Origin: JAXGYV01 sp040772045
Lineage (GTDB): Bacteria; Actinomycetota; Thermoleophilia; UBA2241
NCBI GenBank assembly: GCA_040772045.1
Contig: JAXGYV010000016.1
Location: 1-28,640, forward strand
Length of the DNA stretch: 28,640 bases
Direction of reading: 5' to 3'
Position numbers and translations under genes: made by a program. Below are positions 6,773 to 15,328 of this stretch, piece by piece. Under the pieces are notes generated by a model. The model worked only from the letters and a program-made list of their open reading frames with translations, searched no databases and was not told the DNA's origin. Each line of letters begins with the position of its first letter. Within the stretch, counting starts at the first letter, position 1.

Positions 6773-9144
6773 GGCTCGCCACCCTCAGCTGCCGGCGGCT
6801 CGCCCTCCCGGATCTGCAGCCGGTGGCTGTACGCGTTGTGCACCACGAAGCCCTCCTCCCCGGCCGGCGAGTACTCTACCCAGTAGGTGATGATCCGCGG
6901 GCGCGCATGGGCGATCAGATGCCCACTCTCCGGGTCGATCAGGCGCTCTCCGGTACGCTCCGCCCGCTCGATCACGGCGGCGAGATCGTCTTCCGAGATC
7001 AGTCGTTCGGCGAGCTTGTCGCGCAGCTCCTCGGTCAGCAGCAGGCGCATCTTCGTCTCCTTCTGGTCGCGACGATCTCCTGTCTCCCCCCACAAGGCCG
7101 CCAGCATCTCACGCTTGAACGCCGCCCTGGTACGCTGCCGCTCGGTGAGCCGTGGCCCGAGCCGCGTGGGGCTGGCGCCGTCCGGCGCGCCGAAGATTAA
7201 CTCGATGAGATGCCACGTGGGCTTGCCGGCACGCACAAAGAGGTCGCGGCACATGGCGCAGTAGACCACGTAGTCGTGCTCGTCTTGGGCGACGCGCCGC
7301 GCCACTACCTCTCGCGAGAGCTCGGGGTTAACCACTGCCTGCAGCCCTCCGTAGCCACAGCATTCAGTGGTGACTCCGCTGCGCGCGAGCTCCACGTGGC
7401 CGCCAGCCGTCAGTTCGAGCAGCTGCCGCACGGCGGCCTGCACGGCAGGGGTGTGGCGGGCGGCACAGGGATCGTGCAGGGCGAGGCGGAGAGGCGGCCG
7501 GCTGCGCTCGGGAATCCCCGCTTCGTGGAGCACCTCCCATAGCGACACGGTCGGGATGTCTTCGAGCCGCTCCGTGAGCAGCCGCTGACAAGAAGAACAG
7601 GCGGTGATCAGGCGAGGCTTGCCGAGGTCCTCCCATGCCGCGCGCACCTGCGCCAAGGCCTGCGCAGCTCCATCCTCGCGGCCGGCCCACTGCGCAGGCG
7701 CGCCGCAGCAGGCGAGCAGGAAGCCGACGCCACCCTCGAGGCTGTCGGCGAGGTGCTCGTACGCGGCACGCACCTCGCTGGGATGCGAGGCCGGCAACTG
7801 ACAGCCCGGCAGGAACGCCCAGGAGGACGCGTCGCGGCCGGGCTGGTGCCGGGCGAGGGCGAACGCGGGGCCGTTGGCGGCTTCCATGTCGCACAGAGCG
7901 AAGTGATGGACCGCCGGCGGCATGTACCCCTTGGCCACCATCGTGCGTCGCGCGTCGAGACACACCTCGCCCACATCGATGCTGGTGGGGCACACCTCCG
8001 CGCACAGGCCACACAGGGTGCAGGAGTTGATCATGCTCTTCGAGGCGCGGTATCCCATGCCCGGCGCGAGGATCAGGCTGTTGTTGATCTGCCGCACGTA
8101 CTTGCCGGGGTAGGAGCCGTAGTGCCGCAGGAACGTGCACGCCTTCACGCACTGCAGGCACTGACACTGCAGGCAGCGCGCCGCCTCTCGCGCCGCCTCC
8201 ACGGCCGAGTACCCCGTGCGGCCGTCGACCGGCGCCGCGGCGGCCAGCGGATCTATCCCCTCTAGATCGAGGGGAAGGCGAGAGTGCTGGACGAGCAGGT
8301 CCTCACGCCCAGCGGAGAGAGAGGCCCGCTGAAGGAACCGCTCTACCGAGATGGCCATGCGGCAGCCATCTGCCACCGAGCGCACCGAGGACCATGCCGC
8401 GCGTATCGCGCTCCCCCCGACGAACACGCCCTCGCACGGCGTCGCCAGCGTAGCCAGGTCGACCACGGCGGCCGGCGCCTCGGCGGCCGCGCCTACACCG
8501 ACTGCCGCTCGCGTCCCCTCGGGGTCGGATTGACCAGGAGCCAGCACGACGGCCGCGTAGCTCTCTCGCATATCGCGTACGCCAGCGCCGGCGACAGAGG
8601 TCTCCAGATGAACGGTGACGCCCGCTGGGATGACGGAGGCGAGCTCTCGCTCCAAGCCCTCCCATTCGGCGACCGTGACACTCTCCGGCGATACGTGCTT
8701 CCGCACACGGCCGCCCAGCCGCGCCCCGCGCTCGAACAGCGTGACGCGGTAGCCCTTGCGGGCCAGTTCGGCCGCAGCCGAGAGGCCGCACAGGCCGCCG
8801 CCCACCACAGCCACCTTCTGCGGCTTAGGAGGTGGGCGGCGGCCGGCACGCGACGGCGCCGCATCTTCAACCCAGCAGGCCCGTTCGACATCGCGCAGGC
8901 GAAGCGCGTCGCCGCGCTGCCGGCGTACGCACGCGGCGCGGCATGGCTCATCACAGGTGAGCGCGACCGCACGCGGAAACGGGAGCGCCTTGCGCAAGAG
9001 CGTCTGGGCGTCCCGGAAACGATGCGCCGCCACCGCCGCCAGCACTCCGCGCGCGTCGACGCGCGCGGGGCAAGCCGCTGTACACGGCGGCGGACTGTCT
9101 TGCACGCAACGCTCCTCGAGAGCGCGCAGCTCAGCCTGATCCAT
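6769..9144 (-). CDS. Pyridine nucleotide-disulfide oxidoreductase / dicluster-binding protein, module 1
   Basis: A 791-residue multidomain electron-transfer protein. Residues 13-75 carry the cysteine-rich N-terminal domain seen in GltD-like proteins (CVQDSPPPCTAACP, then CDEPCRAAC). A Rossmann FAD-binding motif follows at about 111-140 (VAVVGGGLCGLSAAAELA). Two [4Fe-4S] motifs come next (CQCLQCVKAC; CTLCGLCAEVCP), then a HdrB/GlpC-like region with two CCG motifs (CCGAPAQWAG and ECCGYGG). The unusual C-terminal domain has WVEYSPAGEEGFVVHNAYSHRL. It is expected to pass electrons between Mop, the small redox protein and a nicotinamide or ferredoxin pool. The ATG start has AGG eight bases upstream. 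It follows mop1 after an 89-bp gap containing a hairpin. Confidence 0.88.
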   Translation of the reverse strand: MDQAELRALEERCVQDSPPPCTAACPARVDARGVLAAVAAHRFRDAQTLLRKALPFPRAVALTCDEPCRAACVRRQRGDALRLRDVERACWVEDAAPSRAGRRPPPKPQKVAVVGGGLCGLSAAAELARKGYRVTLFERGARLGGRVRKHVSPESVTVAEWEGLERELASVIPAGVTVHLETSVAGAGVRDMRESYAAVVLAPGQSDPEGTRAAVGVGAAAEAPAAVVDLATLATPCEGVFVGGSAIRAAWSSVRSVADGCRMAISVERFLQRASLSAGREDLLVQHSRLPLDLEGIDPLAAAAPVDGRTGYSAVEAAREAARCLQCQCLQCVKACTFLRHYGSYPGKYVRQINNSLILAPGMGYRASKSMINSCTLCGLCAEVCPTSIDVGEVCLDARRTMVAKGYMPPAVHHFALCDMEAANGPAFALARHQPGRDASSWAFLPGCQLPASHPSEVRAAYEHLADSLEGGVGFLLACCGAPAQWAGREDGAAQALAQVRAAWEDLGKPRLITACSSCQRLLTERLEDIPTVSLWEVLHEAGIPERSRPPLRLALHDPCAARHTPAVQAAVRQLLELTAGGHVELARSGVTTECCGYGGLQAVVNPELSREVVARRVAQDEHDYVVYCAMCRDLFVRAGKPTWHLIELIFGAPDGASPTRLGPRLTERQRTRAAFKREMLAALWGETGDRRDQKETKMRLLLTEELRDKLAERLISEDDLAAVIERAERTGERLIDPESGHLIAHARPRIITYWVEYSPAGEEGFVVHNAYSHRLQIREGEPPAAEGGEP

Positions 9145-9174
9145 GCGAATACCTCAACAGGATGCCAAACAGCA

Positions 9175-9214
9175 GAGCGGCGGGGCCGCACCGAATCGGC
9201 CAGCCCCGCCGCTC
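9175..9214 (-). terminator. Hairpin between mop1 and downstream genes (attenuator or terminator)
   Basis: A perfect 12-bp GC-rich stem (9175-9186 with 9203-9214) encloses a 16-base loop in the mop1-flavoprotein gap. On the - strand the bases after it are TGCTGTTTGG, only a weak T-run. It is more likely to reduce read-through or protect the mop1 3' end than to end the operon. Confidence 0.5.
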
Positions 9215-9233
9215 GTTTTCCCTCGATAGCGGA

Positions 9234-11963
9234 TCAGGCAGAGCGAAGCGCCGCCAGGATCTTCTCCGGCCGCGCGGGCAGATGCGTGATGCGCGTACCG
9301 CATGCATTGTAGATCGCATTGATGATCGACGCATGCGGGGAGGTCAGCGGCAACTCGCCGCAGCCGGCGGCGCCGAACGGACCGCTCGGGCGCGGCATCT
9401 CCGTGTACTGGATGTCCAAGGTGTCCGGCGTGTCCTCGATGTACGGCAGGCCGCACTTCACCATGGTAGTGTGCTCGTCCAGCTCCTCAAAGTCCTCGGT
9501 TAGCGCCAGGCCGATGCCCTGGACGCAACCGCCCAAGAGCTGGCCATCGACCGCCAGACGGTTGGCGTGCACGCCGACGTCGGCGAACATGGTCATATCG
9601 ACAACCTTCGTCTTGCCAGTCTCGATGTCGACCTCGACGTCGGACAGGAACACGCCGTACATGTAGGTCGGCACCGGCTTGAACTGCATGGTCTCTGGCT
9701 CGATCTTGCCGCAGAGCGGAGCCGTTGAGTAAGTGCCCTTGACGCGCGTCTCGATACCCTCATCGACCATCTCTTGGTACGTCCTAAAGGTACCATCCGG
9801 CTTGCGCATGGCCTCGATGAGCTTGGTGCAACCGTCGATGATGGCATTGCCGACCATGTACTGGCAGCGGCTGGCGGCAGCCGGGCCGCTGTTGGGGCAG
9901 GTGGCTGTATCGTTGAGCTGCAGCCTGATCTGCTCCGGCTTGAGGCCGAGCGGCCGCAACGCCTCGTGCGCCGTGCAGATCGAGCCGCTATCGGCACCCT
10001 GACCGTGATCTTCCCAGGTGTTGAAGATGGTGACTGTGCCGTCGGGGTTTAGCTCGACATCCGAGCCGGCCACATCGGCCGTATCGCGGCCGGTATTGTA
10101 CGTGCCGCAGGTGATACCCACGCCACGCTTCTTGGTAGCCGTGGACTCGCGCCGGGCACGCTCCACCCACTCCTTGTACTTGGGCCGCGCCATCTCCAGG
10201 AGTCCGGGCAGCGGATGGACGTCGAGCTCGTCGCCAGTCGGGGTCGTAGAGCCTTCCCGATACACATTCAGATAGCGGAACTCCAGCGGGTCCATGCCGA
10301 TCTTCTCGGCCAGCTCATCCATGAGGACTTCGGAGGCGAACTCGGCCTGCGGCGAGCCGTAGCCGCGGAAGGCCGAGCCGAACGCGTGGTTGGTGAAGGT
10401 AGCACGACCACGCCCGTCGATGTTGGGGATGTGGTAGCAGGCGCCGATGTTACGGGCGATCTTGATGACCAGGAGGTCGCCGAACTCCGAGTAGGCGCCG
10501 TGGTCCATGATGAAGTCCCACTCCATGGCCTGCAGCTTGCCGTCGTCGTCGGCCGCGAGCTTGAGGTCGACGTAGGCGGGCGAGCGCTTTCCCGTATACG
10601 TGATCTGCTGGTAGTAGTCGTAGCGCATCGCGCACGGCCGCCCGGTGGCCAGCACGGCGACGGCCAGGAAGGCCTCCATGGTGGGGCTTAGCTTGTAGCC
10701 GAACGACCCACCCATTGGGTTCTGGATGAGGCGCAGTTTGTCGGCCTCCAGGCCGAGACCCTCCTTGAGCATGAGCATGTAGGTGTACAGCGAGATGCTC
10801 TTGGACTGGATGGTGACCCGGCCTTCGTCGTCGAGATACGCGAAGCCCACGTCTGGCTCCATGGGCAGATGCGGCTGGCGCTGCACGTAGAACGAATCTT
10901 CGACCACGTGGGCGGCGCTGGCCATGATTGGCGCGGTCGGCTCACCCTTCTTGAGGTTCTGCTCGAAGAACACGTTGGGTGTGCCGGGGTGGATCTCGAT
11001 GGCGTCGTCGGCCGCCGCCTCGATGGCATTCATGTAGGCCGGCAGCGGCTCGAGATCCACCTTCACCTTGTCGGCGGCCGCCCGGGCGTGCTCCTCGCTG
11101 TCGGCGCACACGATGGCGATAGCATCGCCGAACTGGAAGACCTTTTCGTCGCAGAGGATCGGCCGGTCGAAACCGTCGCCCTTAGTCCATGGGTAGAGGA
11201 GAAAACCGAAGATCCGGTTCTTGCCCTTGACGTCCTTATGCGTGAGCACCGAGTGCACGCCAGGCATACCTTGTGCCTCAGAGGTGTCGATGCCGCGGAT
11301 GACGGCGTGCGAGACCTTGGCCTGCACGAGCGCCAGGTGCAGCGTCTCCGGCGGCATCTTCAGGATGAGATCGTGCCCGTAGTCGCAGGTTCCGGTGACC
11401 TTTGCCAGAGCGGTAGGACGCGGATACTTGGTGTTCCAGATGCGTCCGTCCTCGGGCAGCTTGAACTGCAGATCCTCAAGCGACATCTCGCCACGCAGCA
11501 CCTTGGCCGCGTCCATGGTGGCGTCGACCAGCGGCCGGTAGCCGGTACAGCGACAAGCGTTCCGGTGACGCTGGAACCATGCACGCACCTCTTTGCGACT
11601 CGGCGAGCTATTGGTGTCCAGCAGAGCTTTGGCGGACACGATGAACCCGGGGGAGCAGTACCCGCACTGCGCGCCACCGTGAACCATCCAGGCAACCTGA
11701 ACTGGATGGAGATTCTGCGGCGAACCAATCCCCTCGATCGTGGTGATCTCCGACCAATCCTTCACGCGCTTGAACTTGGTGACGCATGAACGCACCACCT
11801 TGCCGTCGAGGATCACGGAGCAGCAGCCGCATTGCCCCTGGCCGCAGCCGACCTTGGTTCCGGTCAAACCGAGCTGGCCGCGTAACACATCCGCCAGCGT
11901 GTCCTCTTCCTTGGCGACCACCATGGTCTGCACGCCGTTGATGACCAGGATCTTAGTCTGCAC
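9234..11963 (-). CDS. mop: Molybdenum aldehyde oxidoreductase, Mop-type, module 1
   Basis: The protein has 909 residues, matching Desulfovibrio gigas Mop (907) along its length. These enzymes hydroxylate aldehydes to carboxylic acids using a molybdopterin-cytosine-dinucleotide cofactor. The plant-type [2Fe-2S] cysteines are C40, C45, C48 and C60; the second cluster has C100, C103, C137 and C139. GCGELPLTSPH near the C-terminus holds the catalytic glutamate (E870). The start is GTG at 11963, six bases after a strong AAAGGAG (11970-11976). The segment after NSGP reads AAASRCQYM where module 2 and D. gigas have GGSR, so the pocket may differ. No signal peptide is seen. It is preceded by a Moco-type riboswitch. 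Confidence 0.95.
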   Translation of the reverse strand: MQTKILVINGVQTMVVAKEEDTLADVLRGQLGLTGTKVGCGQGQCGCCSVILDGKVVRSCVTKFKRVKDWSEITTIEGIGSPQNLHPVQVAWMVHGGAQCGYCSPGFIVSAKALLDTNSSPSRKEVRAWFQRHRNACRCTGYRPLVDATMDAAKVLRGEMSLEDLQFKLPEDGRIWNTKYPRPTALAKVTGTCDYGHDLILKMPPETLHLALVQAKVSHAVIRGIDTSEAQGMPGVHSVLTHKDVKGKNRIFGFLLYPWTKGDGFDRPILCDEKVFQFGDAIAIVCADSEEHARAAADKVKVDLEPLPAYMNAIEAAADDAIEIHPGTPNVFFEQNLKKGEPTAPIMASAAHVVEDSFYVQRQPHLPMEPDVGFAYLDDEGRVTIQSKSISLYTYMLMLKEGLGLEADKLRLIQNPMGGSFGYKLSPTMEAFLAVAVLATGRPCAMRYDYYQQITYTGKRSPAYVDLKLAADDDGKLQAMEWDFIMDHGAYSEFGDLLVIKIARNIGACYHIPNIDGRGRATFTNHAFGSAFRGYGSPQAEFASEVLMDELAEKIGMDPLEFRYLNVYREGSTTPTGDELDVHPLPGLLEMARPKYKEWVERARRESTATKKRGVGITCGTYNTGRDTADVAGSDVELNPDGTVTIFNTWEDHGQGADSGSICTAHEALRPLGLKPEQIRLQLNDTATCPNSGPAAASRCQYMVGNAIIDGCTKLIEAMRKPDGTFRTYQEMVDEGIETRVKGTYSTAPLCGKIEPETMQFKPVPTYMYGVFLSDVEVDIETGKTKVVDMTMFADVGVHANRLAVDGQLLGGCVQGIGLALTEDFEELDEHTTMVKCGLPYIEDTPDTLDIQYTEMPRPSGPFGAAGCGELPLTSPHASIINAIYNACGTRITHLPARPEKILAALRSA

Positions 11964-12179
11964 TCCACACTCCTTTCGTTCTCTGCACGTTACACGCCGA
12001 CAAGCTGCCTCGCCGCGCGTTTACAATCCGCGGCACCGCAAGACAGCGGTCTAGAGAAGGGAGTGTCCGTGTCGGAGTGGGGAACACCGGCGCGAGCACG
12101 AGGAGCTCGGCCGGCATCACGTTGACCAAGCGCAGGCGGTGCCGACGGCACGGTGCGAGCACTGGGCGTCACGCGTGGT
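11964..12179 (-). other. mop1 mRNA leader between riboswitch and start codon
   Basis: A 216-base stretch with no convincing gene. It contains the mop1 ribosome-binding site (11970-11976) and small GC-rich inverted repeats such as GTGCC/GGCAC near 12139-12153. I find no clear intrinsic terminator, so this riboswitch may act on translation or through a structure I cannot resolve by eye. Confidence 0.4.
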
Positions 12180-12288
12180 GTTCTCCTTTCCACACTGGGA
12201 GACACGGCGGTTTCCCGCTGTACCCTGCCGGCACAGTCACCATAGGCCGCGCCACGCGAACCTGCAGGCCTTCTGCGCTCGGAGAAAC
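12180..12288 (-). ncRNA. Molybdenum/tungsten cofactor (Moco/Tuco) riboswitch upstream of mop1
   Basis: Read on the - strand the element starts GTTTCTCCGAG and ends TGGAAAGGAGAAC, the two ends pairing as the closing helix. Between them are GTGAC, TGCCGGCAGGG, a GCGG-GAAA-CCGC hairpin and CTCCCAGTG. This order of conserved blocks matches the Moco RNA motif as I remember it from the E. coli moaA leader. A nearly identical copy precedes mop2. It probably senses Mo- or W-pterin cofactor to set expression of an enzyme that uses it. Confidence 0.88.
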
Positions 12289-12412
12289 AGAATCATGATA
12301 CCTGCAGGGCGAGCGGTACTCGATAGCCGGGGTGGCTAAACCGTCTCATCCCCGCCATCCACAGTGGAGCGGCACGACGCGCCACACTCCCTCCAGCCGT
12401 AGCCTGCTCTTA
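12289..12412 (-). promoter_or_regulatory. Probable mop1 promoter region
   Basis: A TATCAT hexamer (12295-12300, - strand) sits where a -10 box should be if transcription begins at the riboswitch. No good -35 match is found 16-18 bases upstream, so recognition may need an activator or another sigma factor. The rest of the stretch up to the HAD stop codon holds no gene. Confidence 0.3.
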
Positions 12413-13180
12413 TCAGGTCTCCGGAGAAGGACCGCGTTTCGCAGCCGACGGCACCAGTGACCAGAGGAAGCTGCCGAGGTCGCCGCTGGCCACCACAGTA
12501 TCTGCCAGATGGGCGAGCGGGCTGTCGGCAGCGCCGACGGCGACCGCCAGGCCCGCACAGCGAAGCATAGTGGCGTCCGTGACGTCGTCCCCTATCGCGA
12601 CGGTCTCCGCGAGAGGAACGTGGAGGCTCCGTGCCAGGAATGACAGCGCCTCGCCCTTGAGCGCCAGACGGTGCCGCACATCCAGTCGCGTACCGGTCGG
12701 TCGGTCGATACGCGCCGCCCGTAAGCCACCCGCCACCGCGTCGGCCAGGGCGGCGGCAATCGCCACCGCGCCGCCCTCGGCGATAATGCGCGTGGCGGCT
12801 GGTACCCGTCTGTCATGGACGACATCCAGCGGCCGCCGTCGCGCCCCTTCATACAGCGTGAGCTCCAGACCGTGCGCGGCCAGTACGGCGGCGGTCCGCG
12901 ACGCCTCCGGCGCCGGCACGCGGAGATGCCGCAGGCAGCGATGCCGCGCATCCACGATGAACGCGCCATGGTAGCTGGCGAGCAGGCTCGGCCGGAGGCC
13001 CGCCCGGCTGAGGAGACGGCAGGCGGCCGCGTACGGACGCCCAGTACACACCGTAAACACAGCGCCGGCGGCCACTAGCGCCGACATGGCCGTCAGCAGA
13101 TCCGGCACAGCAGCCCCCTCGCTGTCGAGCAGCGTGCCGTCGAGATCGCAGACCAGGAGTCGAACTGCGCGCCGCGTCAT
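12413..13180 (-). CDS. HAD-superfamily (Cof/Hydrolase_3-type) phosphatase
   Basis: A 255-residue protein with all four HAD motifs: VCDLDGTLLDS (nucleophile D12, acid D14), TVCTGRP, the lysine in LALKGEA, and IGDDVTDATM. The placement of the cap between motifs II and III is that of Cof-type sugar- or cofactor-phosphate phosphatases. The substrate cannot be inferred. The ATG at 13180 has GGGGAG seven bases upstream. It lies 100 bp after the DUF364 gene on the same strand, so it may be the last gene of the module 2 operon or an independent gene. The gap holds no clear terminator. Confidence 0.85.
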   Translation of the reverse strand: MTRRAVRLLVCDLDGTLLDSEGAAVPDLLTAMSALVAAGAVFTVCTGRPYAAACRLLSRAGLRPSLLASYHGAFIVDARHRCLRHLRVPAPEASRTAAVLAAHGLELTLYEGARRRPLDVVHDRRVPAATRIIAEGGAVAIAAALADAVAGGLRAARIDRPTGTRLDVRHRLALKGEALSFLARSLHVPLAETVAIGDDVTDATMLRCAGLAVAVGAADSPLAHLADTVVASGDLGSFLWSLVPSAAKRGPSPET

Positions 13181-13280
13181 CCGCTCCCCGCTCCCCTACC
13201 CCTGTGTGTGATGACGTGACCGCCCACCACTAGCACCGGCGTCTCGTGCGCGCCGATCCTTCTCCGAGCTGCCGATGTGC

Positions 13281-14126
13281 TCAGCGACAGTGAACGTCCG
13301 CGGCAGCGATGGCGACGGTGGTGAGGCCCTCGCGAAATACACGCCGGTGGGCGCCTTCTTGCACGCACCGCCGCACCCCCAGAGGATCGGTAACCACGGC
13401 GCCCGCCAAGAGGTCGACTCCGTAGTCAAACCACACAGGGCTCAGGGGTGTGCTCGGCCCTACCAGAACGACGTACGCCGAGCGAGAGAGTTCTAGCAGA
13501 CGCGGCAGTGTCTTGTTGGTGACCGTAGTCCCGGTGATACATACCAGATCCTGCTCTGGGAGGACGTACTCACAAGCCGGGTCGGGTGTATCGCCGGCCC
13601 CGGGACGGCGTTCCAGCACCGTCAGATCGCAGTGGGCGGCCATCCTCTCGATCGTGGGGAAGTGCCCAACCACGGCCACCTTTCCGCCGGCGAACTCAGC
13701 GGCCAACCGATCGAACAGGCCGACGCCACTGACGGCGAGCTCGTCCACAGACCGTCCGGTCATCTCCTCGACCCGTTCACGCGTATTGAGGACAGCGTTG
13801 AGGCTTGCGCACCCCAGCGCCGCTTCGTAGTAGTTCCAGCTCATCACCCAGCTCGCGGCAGCACGGAGATCCGCACCTGCCACCGACCCGGGGAGTGTGG
13901 AGTCGTCCAGCCCGTCTCGGAACGTGAGCGCCACCCCGGCGTCTCCGGTATCTACGGTCACCAGCGTCCATACGAGGCCGACGACGCAGTCGACCACCTC
14001 CCCCGCCGGCACCTGGTTTAGCAGGTCGTGATACGGCTGCCACGCCTCGGCGCATCCCGCGCGCTCGCCGTCTTCCGCCGTCGCGAGCAACCCTGAAGGC
14101 CAGCCCTTCTCCGCCGCGCAGCTCAC
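13281..14126 (-). CDS. DUF364/DUF4213 protein, copy 1 (putative heavy-metal chelation fold)
   Basis: The protein has 281 residues from a GTG start at 14126 that overlaps the preceding stop as GTGA. The N-terminal half has the DUF4213-like stretch SWNYYEAALGCASLNAVLN. The C-terminal half has VGPSTPLSPVWFDYGVDLLAGAV, the DUF364 signature. Members of this family often sit beside molybdenum- or tungsten-enzyme genes, and a metal-binding or cofactor-handling role has been proposed, without a proven reaction. A longer reading frame upstream only overlaps the NTP transferase gene and was not used. A divergent second copy is at 20432-21196. Confidence 0.85.
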   Translation of the reverse strand: MSCAAEKGWPSGLLATAEDGERAGCAEAWQPYHDLLNQVPAGEVVDCVVGLVWTLVTVDTGDAGVALTFRDGLDDSTLPGSVAGADLRAAASWVMSWNYYEAALGCASLNAVLNTRERVEEMTGRSVDELAVSGVGLFDRLAAEFAGGKVAVVGHFPTIERMAAHCDLTVLERRPGAGDTPDPACEYVLPEQDLVCITGTTVTNKTLPRLLELSRSAYVVLVGPSTPLSPVWFDYGVDLLAGAVVTDPLGVRRCVQEGAHRRVFREGLTTVAIAAADVHCR

Positions 14127-15328
14127 TCCGTCACCCCATTTCCGCTCTCTCCACGCGATCTGCCCGCAGGAACGTCTCCAGTGGACATACCCTCTGTGCG
14201 TCGTGCCTCGCAACAGCCAACCAGGCCGGCCAGCGCACGACCAGTGTATCCCTCCACCGCCCTGGCGATTCGCTCGGCGACGAACAGGCGGTGATCGGCA
14301 GCGCGCGAGGCCGCCGAGTCGCCGCTGAATCGCCGCAGCATCTGCGCCCGGCGACGCTCGAGCGACACGACCCGGTTACCGAGCACCAGCTTATCAGCAA
14401 GGTAGAGGACCTCGGCCTCGCCTGGAATCGTCAGCACTGGCTCGGGCAGGTCCATGTGCGTGGCCACCACGCCCGCGAGGCGCGGGTAGCCCGCTTCGAC
14501 GAGCCGCCGCGCGCCCGCCGCCGCGTGATCGCGTTCGGTACGCGCCACGTCGTGCAGAAGGGCGGCGCTGCGCAGGAGGCGCTGATTCAGGCAGCCCCCC
14601 CGGTGATTCAGCGCCTCACCGAGCGCGCGCGCCAGCTCAGCGACGGCCGCGCAGTGCTCGCGTACCGCGGCCGGGACGCCGAAGCGGTCCTGCAGGAGCT
14701 CGCACTCGTGATCGTCCGGGAGCCGTTCCAGGCGAGCACGGCGTTCCATCGCTACGTAGTGCTCGGGCCGGTCCATATCCTGCAACACGCCGGGGTCCTC
14801 GACCGCCACCTCGATCGCGCCTTGCTCGTGTGCCGCGAGGATCTCGTGCAGTCCGCCCCGCGGCTGCGCACCGAGGGCGTGACACACCAGGCGTGCGTGG
14901 AGCAGCGGCGGGTGGCCACGGCGGCCCGCGTACATCGGGTGGACTACGTCGTGGTCGCCGCCGCTGCGAGCGCGGCGCAGCACGGAGCCGATGGTCTCCG
15001 GACGCACCAGCGCGCAGTCGCCCGGCAGGATGCCAGTCCACTCGGCATCGCCCACGACCTCCCGCAGCCCGCACACCACCGACGACCACATCCCCGTGCG
15101 ATAGGCCTCGTTGCGAACGCAGCGCGCATCCACGCCGTCCAGTGCCTCGACCACCTGATCCGCGGCATGTCCAACGACTACCACCGGCGTGATGCCGATA
15201 TCGCAGAACGACCGCGCGGCGCGCACTACCGCGGGAGCGCCATCGAGTGGCAGCAGCGGCTTCAGCGTCCGCATGCGGTTGGATAAGCCGGCGGCCAGGA
15301 CCACCCCGCCGAGGACGGGTCGGCTCAC
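14123..15328 (-). CDS. MobA-like NTP transferase fused to HD domain (DVU_1551 family)
   Basis: A 401-residue two-domain protein. Residues 1-200 form a MobA/MocA-like nucleotidyltransferase with LAAGLSNRM (11-19), K23, GMWSSVVCGL and the metal-site segment ILPGDCALV. Residues ~215-330 form an HD phosphohydrolase-like domain with LLHDVAR, DHAAAGA and ATHMDL. MocA-type transferases attach CMP to molybdopterin to make the dinucleotide cofactor that Mop-family enzymes require, so a cofactor role is likely. The function of the HD part is unknown. GTG starts and stops overlap both neighbours (GTGA), placing it firmly in the operon. Confidence 0.88.
   Translation of the reverse strand: MSRPVLGGVVLAAGLSNRMRTLKPLLPLDGAPAVVRAARSFCDIGITPVVVVGHAADQVVEALDGVDARCVRNEAYRTGMWSSVVCGLREVVGDAEWTGILPGDCALVRPETIGSVLRRARSGGDHDVVHPMYAGRRGHPPLLHARLVCHALGAQPRGGLHEILAAHEQGAIEVAVEDPGVLQDMDRPEHYVAMERRARLERLPDDHECELLQDRFGVPAAVREHCAAVAELARALGEALNHRGGCLNQRLLRSAALLHDVARTERDHAAAGARRLVEAGYPRLAGVVATHMDLPEPVLTIPGEAEVLYLADKLVLGNRVVSLERRRAQMLRRFSGDSAASRAADHRLFVAERIARAVEGYTGRALAGLVGCCEARRTEGMSTGDVPAGRSRGESGNGVTE

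Noticed and set aside
13177..13368. 63-codon - strand ORF ending VLVVGGHVITHRGRGAGSG, slightly like an amidohydrolase N-terminus
   Set aside because: It overlaps the DUF364 3' end and the HAD start, has arginine/proline-rich low-complexity composition, and stops right after the suggestive segment. A decayed remnant cannot be excluded but is not supported.
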